Assembly (NCBI RefSeq): GCF_900460215.1
Contig: NZ_UHIA01000004.1
Span: forward strand, 1,000,001 to 1,064,000
Direction of reading: 5' to 3'
DNA from: Suttonella indologenes
GTDB lineage: Bacteria > Pseudomonadota > Gammaproteobacteria > Cardiobacteriales > Cardiobacteriaceae
Length of the DNA: 64,000 nucleotides
Shown here one piece after another: positions 7,372 to 15,522 of this stretch (its first letter is position 1; each line of letters begins with the position of its first letter). A program made the translations under genes and the position numbers. The notes under the pieces were generated by a model. That model saw only the letters and a list, made by a program, of their open reading frames with translations, ran no database searches and was not told the origin of the DNA.

Positions 7372-8553
7372 ATGACTCAGTATGTTCTCATCATTAATTG
7401 CGGCTCTTCAAGCCTGAAATATGCAGTAATCGATCCGGTCACAGGCGATTCGCCTTTAAAAGGCTTAGCCGAAAAATTGGGGCATCCGGTCGGAATGTTC
7501 ACGGCAAAAACCGCTTCGGGCAAAACGCAATATGATTTGAATCCGGGCACGCATGAAAAGGCTTTGGAAGTTTTGGTTGAGGTGTTGAAAGCCGAAAATC
7601 TGATGAAAAGCATTCAGGCGGTCGGGCATCGTGTGGTACATGGCGGCGAATATTTTTCCGAATCGGTTTTGGTTAATGAAGACGTACGGGCGAAAATCGC
7701 CGATTGCATCCGTTTGGCGCCTTTGCATAATCCCGCGCATGTAGAAGGCATCGATGCCGCCCTGCATCATTTCGGCGATTTGCCGCAGGCGGTGGTCTTT
7801 GATACCGCTTTCCATCAACAAATGCCGGAAAACGCTTATTTATACGCGCTGCCTTATGAATATTACACGAACTGGCATATTCGCAAATACGGCTTCCACG
7901 GCACTTCATACCGCTATATCGCTTCTCAATTGCCTGAATTACTGGGCAAGGAAAAAGTCAAATCGATTGTTTGCCATTTAGGTAACGGCGGTTCTGTGGC
8001 GGCGATTGACAGCGACCATTCGGTGGATACCACTATGGGCTTAACGCCGCTGGAAGGTTTGGTGCACGGCACGCGTACCGGCGACATCGACCCCGCCATT
8101 CCCAGCATTTTGATGGAACAATTCGATGTTGATACCAAAGAAATGAGCGATATTTTATGGAAACGTTCCGGTTTGCTCGGTTTATCCGGTATTTCCAATG
8201 ATTGTCGCACTTTGGAAGAAGAAATGGAAAAAGGCAATGCCGCGGCGATTCGGGCGATGGAAGTCTATTGCTATCGTTTAGCCAAACATATCGGCGCGCA
8301 ATTGGTGGCTTTAGGCGGCTGCGATGTTTTGGTCTTTACCGGCGGTATCGGAGAGAATTCCGATTATGTCCGCCGCCGCACCGTCGAGCATTTGGCTTTC
8401 TTAGGCTTCAGCCTCGACCAAGCGCGCAATAAAGAAGTGCTGTTCGGCAAAACCGGCGCGATTCATGCTCAAGGCAGTTTGCCGGTTTGGGTAGTGCCGA
8501 CCAATGAGGAATTATTGATTGCCCGCGATACCGCCGCTTTAGCAGCTAAATAA
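7372..8553 (+). CDS. ackA: Acetate kinase
   Basis: 393 residues, typical length. ASKHA-fold kinase with the N-terminal NCGSSSLKY phosphate-binding motif, the GHRVVHGG block (about residues 84-91), the RKYGFHGTSY signature and the C-terminal FTGGIGEN adenosine motif. It interconverts acetyl phosphate and ADP with acetate and ATP, working with Pta encoded 9 bp downstream for acetate overflow, acetate uptake and acetyl-phosphate supply. AAGGAAAAATT precedes the start. A terminated small RNA candidate lies upstream. Confidence 0.98.
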   Translation: MTQYVLIINCGSSSLKYAVIDPVTGDSPLKGLAEKLGHPVGMFTAKTASGKTQYDLNPGTHEKALEVLVEVLKAENLMKSIQAVGHRVVHGGEYFSESVLVNEDVRAKIADCIRLAPLHNPAHVEGIDAALHHFGDLPQAVVFDTAFHQQMPENAYLYALPYEYYTNWHIRKYGFHGTSYRYIASQLPELLGKEKVKSIVCHLGNGGSVAAIDSDHSVDTTMGLTPLEGLVHGTRTGDIDPAIPSILMEQFDVDTKEMSDILWKRSGLLGLSGISNDCRTLEEEMEKGNAAAIRAMEVYCYRLAKHIGAQLVALGGCDVLVFTGGIGENSDYVRRRTVEHLAFLGFSLDQARNKEVLFGKTGAIHAQGSLPVWVVPTNEELLIARDTAALAAK

Positions 8554-8562
8554 GGAAAATTG

Positions 8563-10641
8563 ATGAGTAAAAGTATTTTATTAGTCGGTACTTATGCGCG
8601 AGTAGGTCTGACTTCCGCCGCGCTCGGTTTATATCACGCGCTGGACCGCAAAGGAGTGAAAACCGGTTTTTTCAAACCTGTGATGCAATATGTCGAAGGT
8701 CAGCAAAGCGATGTCAGCTATGATTTGATGGCGAAATATTGCCGCGGCAATGCCGAGCCTTTAAGCCCCGAAACGGTGCAGGAAGCGCTGGACAGCCATT
8801 CGCTTGACGAGTTGATGGAAGAATTATTGCGTCGCTACGAAGATGCGCGCGGCGATGCGGATGTCGTGATTTTAGAGGGCTTATTGGAATCCTCCGCCGT
8901 GCCTTATGCGGCGCAGGTCAATCAGGCGGTCGCCCGCGCTTTAAATGCGGAAGTCATTATCGTCAGCAGTGCGGATGTAGAATCCGCCTCGCGTTTAGAT
9001 AATCAAATTGCCTTCGTGGCGGAGCAATTCGGCGGTTTTAATGGTCGCCAATTGCTGGGCGCGATTATCAACCATGTGGACGGGAAAGGACTCAGCCGAG
9101 TACAGGTAGAGGGATTGGCCTGTTTTAAACAGACGAATTTCCTGCTCTTAGGCGCTATTCCTTCCAAGCCGGAATTAAGCGCGCCGCGCGTCAGCGATTT
9201 GCAAAAGCATCTTAATGCCAGCGTCTTATTTGCCGGTGAAATGGAAAACAGACGTGTGCAGGAGTTTGTGATTTTTGCCCGCACCGTCCCCAATGCCAGA
9301 CAATATCTCATTCCCAATAATTGTATTTTCTGCCCGGGCGACCGCGACGATGCTTTGATGGCGGTTACGATTTCCGCTTCCGCAGGCACACAGTTGGCCT
9401 GCTTGATTCTCACAGGTCCGACGGAGCCCTCAAAAACGGTATTGGAATTATGCCGTCCTTTGATTGAAAAATCAGGTCTGCCATTACTGCATGTAGATTC
9501 CAGCACTTGGGGCTTGGTGGATTTAATGAAAGGCTTTAACCGCTATCTGCCTCTTGACGACTCGACGCGTTTGAACAAAACGCAGGAAATTTTTGCCGAT
9601 CATATTGCCTATGATTGGGTGCAGGATTATCTGCAAGACGTGCGCGAAAATATCTTATCGCCGGCTTCTTTCCGCTATCAATTGGTGAAAGACGCGATTG
9701 CGGCAGATAAAAACATTGTACTACCCGAAGGCGACGAGCCGCGTACGGTAGTGGCGGCAAGCCAAGTAGCTGCACGCGGCATGGCGCGTTGCGTCTTATT
9801 GGCCACTCCTGCCAGCGTGGCGCAAGTGGCGGAGCAGCAAGGCGTTACCTTGGGCGAAGGCGTTACGATTATCGACCCCGACGCGGTGCGGGAAAATTAT
9901 GTGGCGCGTTTGGTGGAATTGCGCGCCAACAAAGGCATGACCGAAGTCATGGCGCGCGAGCAATTGCGCGATAATGTGATGCTCGGTACGATGATGTTGG
10001 AAGCCGGCGAAGTGGACGGCTTGGTCTCTGGCGCGGTACATACCACGGCCAATACCATGCGTCCGCCTTTGCAAATCATCAAAACCGCTCCGGGAGCGAA
10101 AATGGTGTCTTCCGTTTTCTTCATGTGCCTGCCCGACAGCGTGATGGTTTACGGCGACTGTGCGATTGTGCCGAAGCCTAATGCCGATGAATTGGCGCAA
10201 ATTGCTATTCAGTCCAACGATACCGCCAAAGCTTTCGGCTTGAATCCGCGCGTGGCGATGATTTCTTATTCCACCGGTTCTTCCGGCAGCGGCGAAGATG
10301 TGGAAAAAGTCAAAGCGGCGACTGAAAAAGTACGTGAACTGCGTCCGGACATCATTGTTGACGGCCCCTTGCAATATGATGCGGCGGCAGTCGCTTCCGT
10401 AGCGGCAAGCAAAGCGCCGAATTCTCCGGTCGCCGGTCAGGCGAATGTATTCGTATTCCCCGATTTAAATACCGGCAATACGACCTACAAAGCAGTGCAG
10501 CGTTCGGCAAACGCCATTTCCATGGGCCCGGTTTTACAGGGAATGCGCAAACCGGTCAATGATTTGTCGCGCGGCGCTTTGATTGACGATATCGTCTATA
10601 CGATTGCCATTACCGCAATTCAAGCGGCGCAAAATGACTGA
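8563..10641 (+). CDS. pta: Phosphate acetyltransferase (long, three-domain type)
   Basis: 692 residues from the ATG at 8563; the TTG three bases earlier is less likely given the AAGGAAAATTG spacing. Domains: N-terminal P-loop-like BioD-type domain (ILLVGTYARVGLTSAALGL), central DRTGG-type regulatory domain (about 220-350), and C-terminal phosphotransacetylase domain starting near FRYQLVKDAI with the conserved SYSTGSSGSGEDVEKV and DGPLQYDAA motifs. It converts acetyl-CoA and phosphate to acetyl phosphate, the partner reaction of AckA. Its stop overlaps the hisI start by 8 nt, tying central acetate metabolism to histidine and Tat genes in one transcript. Confidence 0.97.
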   Translation: MSKSILLVGTYARVGLTSAALGLYHALDRKGVKTGFFKPVMQYVEGQQSDVSYDLMAKYCRGNAEPLSPETVQEALDSHSLDELMEELLRRYEDARGDADVVILEGLLESSAVPYAAQVNQAVARALNAEVIIVSSADVESASRLDNQIAFVAEQFGGFNGRQLLGAIINHVDGKGLSRVQVEGLACFKQTNFLLLGAIPSKPELSAPRVSDLQKHLNASVLFAGEMENRRVQEFVIFARTVPNARQYLIPNNCIFCPGDRDDALMAVTISASAGTQLACLILTGPTEPSKTVLELCRPLIEKSGLPLLHVDSSTWGLVDLMKGFNRYLPLDDSTRLNKTQEIFADHIAYDWVQDYLQDVRENILSPASFRYQLVKDAIAADKNIVLPEGDEPRTVVAASQVAARGMARCVLLATPASVAQVAEQQGVTLGEGVTIIDPDAVRENYVARLVELRANKGMTEVMAREQLRDNVMLGTMMLEAGEVDGLVSGAVHTTANTMRPPLQIIKTAPGAKMVSSVFFMCLPDSVMVYGDCAIVPKPNADELAQIAIQSNDTAKAFGLNPRVAMISYSTGSSGSGEDVEKVKAATEKVRELRPDIIVDGPLQYDAAAVASVAASKAPNSPVAGQANVFVFPDLNTGNTTYKAVQRSANAISMGPVLQGMRKPVNDLSRGALIDDIVYTIAITAIQAAQND

Positions 10642-11020
10642 TTGGCTGTCGGAAGTACGTTTCAATGAGCAAGGATTGGTGGCAGTCAGTGCAATTGATG
10701 CCGACGACCGCCAACTGCTCATGCAGGCATGGATGAATGCCGAAGCCTTGCAAGCTACGATTGCCCGCGGCGAAATGGTCTATTACAGCCGTTCGCGCCG
10801 CCAATTGTGGCATAAGGGCGAAACTTCAGGGCATACGCAAACGCTGATAGCCCTGTATTTGGACTGCGACGGCGACAGCTTGCTGGCGGAAGTGCGGCAA
10901 AAAGGCGGCATCGCCTGCCATACCGGACGCCGCAGCTGCTTTTATCGCCAATTCATTGACGGGCAATGGCAGGAATGCCTGCCCGTTTTAAAATCAGCGG
11001 AGGCCATTTATGGAAAATAA
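10634..11020 (+). CDS. hisI: Phosphoribosyl-AMP cyclohydrolase
   Basis: 128 residues from the ATG at 10634, normal for monofunctional HisI. Metal-binding motifs LDCDGD and ACHTGRRSCFYR are both present. It opens the purine ring of phosphoribosyl-AMP in histidine biosynthesis. An upstream in-frame extension lying inside pta is rejected. Separate hisI and hisE genes, as here, replace the fused HisIE of enterobacteria. Overlaps hisE by 11 nt. Confidence 0.96.
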   Translation: MTDWLSEVRFNEQGLVAVSAIDADDRQLLMQAWMNAEALQATIARGEMVYYSRSRRQLWHKGETSGHTQTLIALYLDCDGDSLLAEVRQKGGIACHTGRRSCFYRQFIDGQWQECLPVLKSAEAIYGK

Positions 11021-11327
11021 TGCCTTATCGGAATTGGAAAAAATTATCGCTGCACGGCGCAGCGCCGCTGCTGAGAACAGCTACACCGCACAGCTCTTGC
11101 AGGCGGCGCCTGAAAAATTGCTGAAAAAAATCGGGGAGGAAGCGACGGAAGTCGTGATTGCGGCGGCCGGTCAAGGACGCGAAGCCGTATTGTATGAAAG
11201 TTGCGACCTTATCTATCACTTAATGATCTTATGGGCGCGCGAAGGTATCGCTTTGCAAGATATTTCGCTAGAATTAGCGCGACGTTTCGCCCTCTCGGGC
11301 TTGGAAGAAAAAGCAAATCGTAAATAA
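11010..11327 (+). CDS. hisE: Phosphoribosyl-ATP pyrophosphatase
   Basis: 105 residues, all-alpha MazG-like fold with KIGEEATEVVIAA and the metal-binding ESCDLIYHLMIL helix. It removes pyrophosphate from phosphoribosyl-ATP, the step before HisI. Start overlaps hisI; TatA follows after 12 bp, so histidine and Tat genes are linked, an arrangement known from many beta- and gammaproteobacteria. Confidence 0.96.
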   Translation: MENNALSELEKIIAARRSAAAENSYTAQLLQAAPEKLLKKIGEEATEVVIAAAGQGREAVLYESCDLIYHLMILWAREGIALQDISLELARRFALSGLEEKANRK

Positions 11328-11339
11328 TGAGGTATTCTT

Positions 11340-11570
11340 ATGGGTATTAGTCCTATTCAACTGTTAATCGTATTAGTCATTGTGGTCTTGATTTTCGGCG
11401 GCAAACGCCTGCGCACCTTAGGCTCGGATTTGGGTAGCGCCATCAAAGGCTTTAAAAACGAAATGAAAAGCGAGGAAGAAACTTCGCAGCCGCAGCAACG
11501 CGTCAGTTATGAGCAAAGAGATGATGGCGTAATTGACGGCGAAGTGACTTCAAAAGACAAAACCGTTTAA
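11340..11570 (+). CDS. tatA: Twin-arginine translocase subunit TatA
   Basis: 76 residues. One N-terminal membrane helix (IQLLIVLVIVVLIFG), the hinge FGGKRLRTLGSDLG with the conserved FG and LG pairs, an amphipathic helix AIKGFKNEMK and a charged disordered tail. TatA polymerises with TatBC to pass folded proteins across the inner membrane. First gene of tatABC. Confidence 0.97.
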   Translation: MGISPIQLLIVLVIVVLIFGGKRLRTLGSDLGSAIKGFKNEMKSEEETSQPQQRVSYEQRDDGVIDGEVTSKDKTV

Positions 11571-11587
11571 GCGTCGGGAAACAAGCC

Positions 11588-12097
11588 ATGTTCGATATTG
11601 GCTTTTGGGAGCTGGCTGTGATTGCCGTTATCGGTATCGTCGTGGTCGGTCCGGACAAATTGCCTGAAGTGGTGCGCAGCATTATGGTCATGGTGCGTAA
11701 AATACAGCGTATGTTCGGCGATGTGCGCGGCGACATCGAACGCGAACTGCATTTGGACGAAGTGCGGCGCAGCGTGGATGAAATGGATTTGCAAGAACAT
11801 ATCCGCAAATTAAATCAATCGGTTATCGATGCTGACAAAGAAGTGCGTTCGGAAGGTAAGAAAATTTTGCAAGATATTGATTCGGAGGTTAAAGCTGTTG
11901 AAAAATCTCTGCAAAATATTGCCGATGAGCGCGAACAAACTGCGGGTGGACATGAGCGGATAACGCAATATGAGGCACCTGCCCAATCTGATGCCGAAGC
12001 CGAGCGAGACAGCGGCATCGAGCATATCGGCGCCGCCGTCGATAATCCTGCCTCCGACACTTTAGCCGAAACCGCTTCTTCCGCCAAGCCGAGCTGA
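11588..12097 (+). CDS. tatB: Twin-arginine translocase subunit TatB
   Basis: 169 residues. MFDIGFWELAVIAVIGIVVVG is the canonical TatB membrane helix with the conserved Glu, followed by GPDKLPEVVRS, a long amphipathic or coiled helix rich in Glu/Arg, and an acidic disordered tail. TatB joins TatC in the receptor for twin-arginine signal peptides. Confidence 0.97.
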   Translation: MFDIGFWELAVIAVIGIVVVGPDKLPEVVRSIMVMVRKIQRMFGDVRGDIERELHLDEVRRSVDEMDLQEHIRKLNQSVIDADKEVRSEGKKILQDIDSEVKAVEKSLQNIADEREQTAGGHERITQYEAPAQSDAEAERDSGIEHIGAAVDNPASDTLAETASSAKPS

Positions 12098-12104
12098 ATC
12101 ATTT

Positions 12105-12884
12105 ATGAGTACTTTAGCGCCTAATACTGAAAATGAAGACGAAGAAATGTCTTTAGTCGAGCATTTGGTCGATTTGCGCCGCAGCCTGATCAATATCTTA
12201 TTGGTGATGCTGGGCGTATTCGTCTTAATGCTGCCTTTTAATCAATCCATTTACGAACTCTTTGCCCGTCCTGTCTTGATGAACCTGATGCCGGGGCAAA
12301 AAATGTTGGCGCAGCAGCCGATAGATGTTTTTCTGACACCGATTAAAGTCTGTTTTTTCATGGCGGTGTTGATTAGCATTCCGTGGACGCTGTATCAAAT
12401 TTGGCGCTTTGTCGCGCCGGGCATGTATCGGCATGAAAAGCGCCTGATGCTGCCGATGGTGGTGTCTTCAACGCTTTTATTTTATTTAGGCGTTTTATTC
12501 GCCTATTTTGTGATTTTGCCGCTGATGTTCAGTTTCTTAGTCAAAACGGGAGCGTCTTTGCAAGGCGTTGAATTAATGCCGGATATTACTAGCTATGTCA
12601 GCCTGAGCTTGGCGATGTTCATGGCATTCGGCTTGGTGTTTGAAGTGCCGGTGGCAACTGTGATTCTAATCCGCATGGGTGTGGTGGAAATTAAAACCTT
12701 AACCGCCAAGCGGCCTTATATCATTCTGATCGCTTTTGTGGTGGGAATGGTACTGACACCGCCCGATATTTTTTCACAGACTTTATTGGCAGTGCCGATG
12801 CTTGTGCTATTTGAAATCGGCATTTTGGTAGCGAAATATTGGCAAGGAAATACTGAAGAGAGTGAAGAAGAAAAAGCCCGCTAA
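12105..12884 (+). CDS. tatC: Twin-arginine translocase subunit TatC
   Basis: 259 residues with six predicted membrane helices. Conserved features include the N-terminal LVEHLVDLRRSL, the PIKVCFFMAVLISIPWTLYQIWRFVAPGM stretch (split across helix 2) and MVLTPPDIFSQTLLAVPM near the C-terminus. TatC binds the twin-arginine motif. A strong terminator overlaps its stop codon. Confidence 0.97.
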   Translation: MSTLAPNTENEDEEMSLVEHLVDLRRSLINILLVMLGVFVLMLPFNQSIYELFARPVLMNLMPGQKMLAQQPIDVFLTPIKVCFFMAVLISIPWTLYQIWRFVAPGMYRHEKRLMLPMVVSSTLLFYLGVLFAYFVILPLMFSFLVKTGASLQGVELMPDITSYVSLSLAMFMAFGLVFEVPVATVILIRMGVVEIKTLTAKRPYIILIAFVVGMVLTPPDIFSQTLLAVPMLVLFEIGILVAKYWQGNTEESEEEKAR

Positions 12885-12894
12885 GGGCTTTTTT
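12874..12894 (+). terminator. Terminator of the ackA-pta-his-tat operon
   Basis: AAGCCC (12874-12879), loop GCTAA containing part of the tatC stop, GGGCTT (12885-12890), then TTTT. The stem starts inside the tatC coding end. Confidence 0.85.
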
Positions 12895-12912
12895 AATGCT
12901 TGATTGAGGCGC

Positions 12913-13123
12913 TATAGTCAAAGGATTGAAAAAGTATTACGGACTTGGCTCGCCTTGCCGTACGTTCTTGTATAGCTTCTTCAGATTAAAATGAAACAAT
13001 AAAAATTTTCAACATATTGAAAAATATTTCAATATGTTGTTTAAGGCGTATCATTTTAATCTGAAGAGACTATACTTTCTTCAGCTCTCTGCCTTGTGCT
13101 AATTTTACACTTCTCCGACTATA
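12913..13123. repeat. TA-flanked palindromic element, family R1 (interrupted copy)
   Basis: Starts TATAGTCAAAGGATTGAAAA and ends with CACTTCTCCGACTATA. Left and inverted right ends share a TATAGTC..AGAA.TG.AAAA pattern, i.e. imperfect terminal inverted repeats. Other copies lie at 34236-34343 and, inverted, 56711-56818. This copy is split by an R2 element at 12971-13074 inserted at a TA after CGTTCTTG. Confidence 0.75.
12971..13074. repeat. TA-flanked MITE-like element, family R2, nested in R1
   Basis: 104 bp bounded by TATAGCTTCTTCAGATT and AATCTGAAGAGACTATA, with inverted ends CTTCAGATTAAAATGA and TCATTTTAATCTGAAG and a second internal palindrome (AACATATTGAAA / TTTCAATATGTT). A reverse-oriented near-copy lies at 19069-19174. 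No coding capacity. Confidence 0.8.
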
Positions 13124-13204
13124 AAGGCTGTTATAACCAATAAACCTTGAAACAACACCAACCATCCCCATATCTCCATCACCATTTACTAATCACTACT
13201 TCAA

Positions 13205-14103
13205 ATGGCTTATTCACTAGAAATCAGACAAAAAGCCTTGGCTTATTATGACAAATGCAAGAACATTGACCTTGTTATAGAAGCTTTTGGTGTATCAAGA
13301 CACACCGTGTTTCGTTGGAGACGACAACTTAAAGAAACAGGCAATCTGTCTTGTAAAAAACCCACCAACAGACCCAGAAAGTTTGACAGAAAAGAGCTTC
13401 TTGCTTACGTAGAAGCAAATCCTGACAAATACCTACGTGAAATTGGTGAAGTATTTGGGTGTAGTGATATGGCAATCCATAAAGCACTCAAAGCAATGAA
13501 CATTACTCTTAAAAAAAGACCACAACTTACTTCGAGCAAGACCCAAACAAAGTCAAAGAATTCCAAGATAAATTAACACAACTACAAGCTACGTCCAAAC
13601 ACGGTTACGAGCTTGTCTATATAGATGAGACAGGCATTGATACTTACCTATACCGTACTCATGCAAGAAGCCTAAAAGGTCAAAGAGCCTATGATAAAGT
13701 CAGTGGCAGACGCTATCAACGAGTCTCCTTAGTGGCAGGACAAATAGGCAACAAAGCCAAAAACTTGATTGCTCCACTCATCTACAACAATACAATGGCA
13801 AGTGCTTTGTTTGAAACGTGGTTTGAACAAATGCTACTGCCTTGTCTTAACAATCACACCAAACAAACAGGCAAGCCTTGTATCATCATCTTAGACAATG
13901 CAAGATTTCACAGAATGAAACACTTGCAAGAGCTTATCAATAACACACCATATGAACACATCATCTTACCATTACCACCTTACTCACCTGAGCTAAACCC
14001 AATAGAGCAAACTTGGGCAACGATTAAAAGATGGCTTAGAAGTCATCTGTCACCAGATCTTGATACGATGGAGGAAGGTTTGAAGTGTTATTTTGGGGTT
14101 TGA
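13205..14103 (+). CDS. IS630-family transposase, two frames joined by a likely -1 frameshift
   Basis: The first frame (13205 to about 13516, stop at 13576) encodes a helix-turn-helix domain: VIEAFGVSRHTVFRWRRQLK, then a second winged-helix segment LREIGEVFGCSDMAIHKALK. At AAAAAAAG (13511-13518) a -1 shift leads into the second frame, which continues TTYFEQDPNKVKEFQ, then the DDE catalytic core: YIDETGI (first Asp), IIILDNARFHR (second Asp) and PPYSPELNPIEQTWATIK (Glu). The join is seamless and keeps a normal IS630 length of about 300 residues, so the element may be active. Base composition is more AT-rich than flanking chromosomal genes. Confidence 0.85.
13511..13518 (+). promoter_or_regulatory. 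Likely programmed -1 ribosomal frameshift site
   Basis: Seven A followed by G, read as AAA AAA AGA in frame 0; slipping back one base gives AAG ACC and enters the catalytic-domain frame. Similar A-run sites are known in IS630-family elements. Confidence 0.6.
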
Positions 14104-14497
14104 TGAGTATATTACCTCGTTTGAATAGTCTAATGGCTAATCCAGGAAACTTGGACAGGAAATGCCCAAGATACTTATCGTCAGAAGATGTAATAATCAT
14201 CTCGTTGTCATCAGAATCAAGCAGTTCTTCTGCTAATCTCATTAGGGCATTATAAATGCCTTCTGACATCATCTTGGACTGCTTGATGTGTGTTGGTGTA
14301 TTAGCACTTACGGTTAGTGAATATGGCTTACGGAAAGCTAAATCGTTGGCTTCAAAGCAGCCTACAAAGTCTCCATTAGCGTTGATTAAACCACATTGGC
14401 TGGAAACGCCTACTAACTCTCGAGACGAGTTATTGTTCACTTCTGTAGGAAGTTTATTGGCGATAGCGGATAAAGGACGAGAATATCTCTTAGACAT
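14036..14497 (-). CDS. Hypothetical protein, 3' end replaced by IS630 sequence
   Basis: 153 residues reading from a start with a good AGGAG ribosome-binding site. The first about 131 residues are chromosomal; the last about 20 (after ILIKPQ) are read antisense through the end of the IS, so the natural C-terminus is lost. I do not recognise the family. The strand order (CGLINANGDFVGCFE, a helix MMSEGIYNALMRLAEELL, then NEMIITSSDDKYLGHF and PGLAIRLF) is reminiscent of a profilin/Roadblock-type fold, a weak inference. It is AT-rich, with no operon partner. Confidence 0.5.
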   Translation of the reverse strand: MSKRYSRPLSAIANKLPTEVNNNSSRELVGVSSQCGLINANGDFVGCFEANDLAFRKPYSLTVSANTPTHIKQSKMMSEGIYNALMRLAEELLDSDDNEMIITSSDDKYLGHFLSKFPGLAIRLFKRGNILIKPQNNTSNLPPSYQDLVTDDF

Positions 14498-14689
14498 AGC
14501 TTACTCCTAAATAACTGATTGAGAAAGAAATTGTATTGTCTGTTTAAGTAATTGCCAGTTATATAGTCAATGCAGAATAAAACAACATATGACTTTTGCG
14601 CATCAGTTCAAATAACAGATAGTTTAACAATTAAGTATTTGTTTTTATTGTAAATTAACTATATTTATTATTTTTAAATCCAGGCGTTT

Positions 14690-15454
14690 TTATTTGATAT
14701 GAAATAAATTGCCGGTGTTTGTTTGTGTATTAAGCTGTATGCGCTGCTGCTGTTTTGTAGCGTCATTAGCAGCAACCATAGTGGCTTTAGCGCCGTTTTC
14801 ATTACCTTGCGGCAGTATGCGGCGGGCGCCGGCGTATCGGCGTTTCCAGTTCGGTTTTTCGATGCTTTCAATGCGCACTTTTTCGCCGCTTTGCGGCGAG
14901 TGCAGCATGTTGCCGTTGCCGATATACATGCCTACATGCGTAATTCGACCGGATTTACCGCGGAAAAAAACTAAATCGCCGGGAGCCGGCGTATCTACGG
15001 CATGTAATTTGCTGAATTGTTCATTGCTGGTGCGCGGCAGACTAAAGCCATGTTTACCGTACACATAACTGACAAAACCCGAGCAATCAAAGCCTTTAGG
15101 TGTGGTGCCACCCCATAGATAAGGAGTGCCGATTAAGCTGCGTCCAAGGTGAATCAATTGTTCGCGTTGTGAGCGTTGTTGAGACGTATGGTGTGTCGAA
15201 GCACTGCTTTGTTGGGTGCTTTTGTTTGCTGCGGGAGTAGCTTTGCTAACGAGATTTAAAGTGATTTGAATGTCTTGGCTATTGTTTGTGCTGCTATTGA
15301 CAGCGGTAGCGATGGGGTTGCTAGTGAGTCGAATGCTTGCGGAGCTAGGATTGCGTAGTGTTTGTTCGTTGGAAAATTGCAAACTGCTGATAGGGCTAGC
15401 TGAGCCGTAAGCGCAAGCAGCGAGGCTGAGGCTGATGATAAGCGGTCGGAACAT
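14690..15454 (-). CDS. NlpC/P60 peptidoglycan endopeptidase, lipoprotein
   Basis: 254 residues. Signal MFRPLIISLSLAAC gives a lipobox LAAC with Cys14. A Ser/Thr/Asn-rich linker (about 20-95) precedes an NlpC/P60 domain (about 98-215) with catalytic Cys124 in GFDCSGFV, His173 in ITHVGMYIGNG and His185 in MLHSPQSG. Such enzymes cut the D-Glu-mDAP bond in murein peptides (Spr/NlpC type). The C-terminal about 40 residues are low-complexity and Gln/Asn-rich. A terminator separates it from phoU upstream, so it is probably transcribed alone. Confidence 0.9.
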   Translation of the reverse strand: MFRPLIISLSLAACAYGSASPISSLQFSNEQTLRNPSSASIRLTSNPIATAVNSSTNNSQDIQITLNLVSKATPAANKSTQQSSASTHHTSQQRSQREQLIHLGRSLIGTPYLWGGTTPKGFDCSGFVSYVYGKHGFSLPRTSNEQFSKLHAVDTPAPGDLVFFRGKSGRITHVGMYIGNGNMLHSPQSGEKVRIESIEKPNWKRRYAGARRILPQGNENGAKATMVAANDATKQQQRIQLNTQTNTGNLFHIK

Positions 15455-15484
15455 TTTTATCTATTTGAATATGAATTAAAAAAT

Positions 15485-15505
15485 GAGCGACCGCTTTGGT
15501 CGCTC
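15485..15505 (-). terminator. Terminator downstream of phoU
   Basis: Perfect 8-bp stem GAGCGACC (15485-15492) / GGTCGCTC (15498-15505) followed on the minus strand by ATTTTTTAATT. Confidence 0.8.
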
Positions 15506-15522
15506 GCGAAAGCCTTGGCATT

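Larger units (their letters stand above)
13124..14116 (+). mobile_element. IS630-family insertion sequence (borders approximate)
   Basis: About 1 kb carrying a two-frame IS630-type transposase. It directly abuts the R1 repeat on the left. I could not identify convincing terminal inverted repeats, so the left border (after the R1 TATA) and right border (within about 15 bp after the transposase stop, before GAGTATATTA) are estimates. The right end lies in the 3' part of an oppositely oriented gene (14036-14497). Confidence 0.6.
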
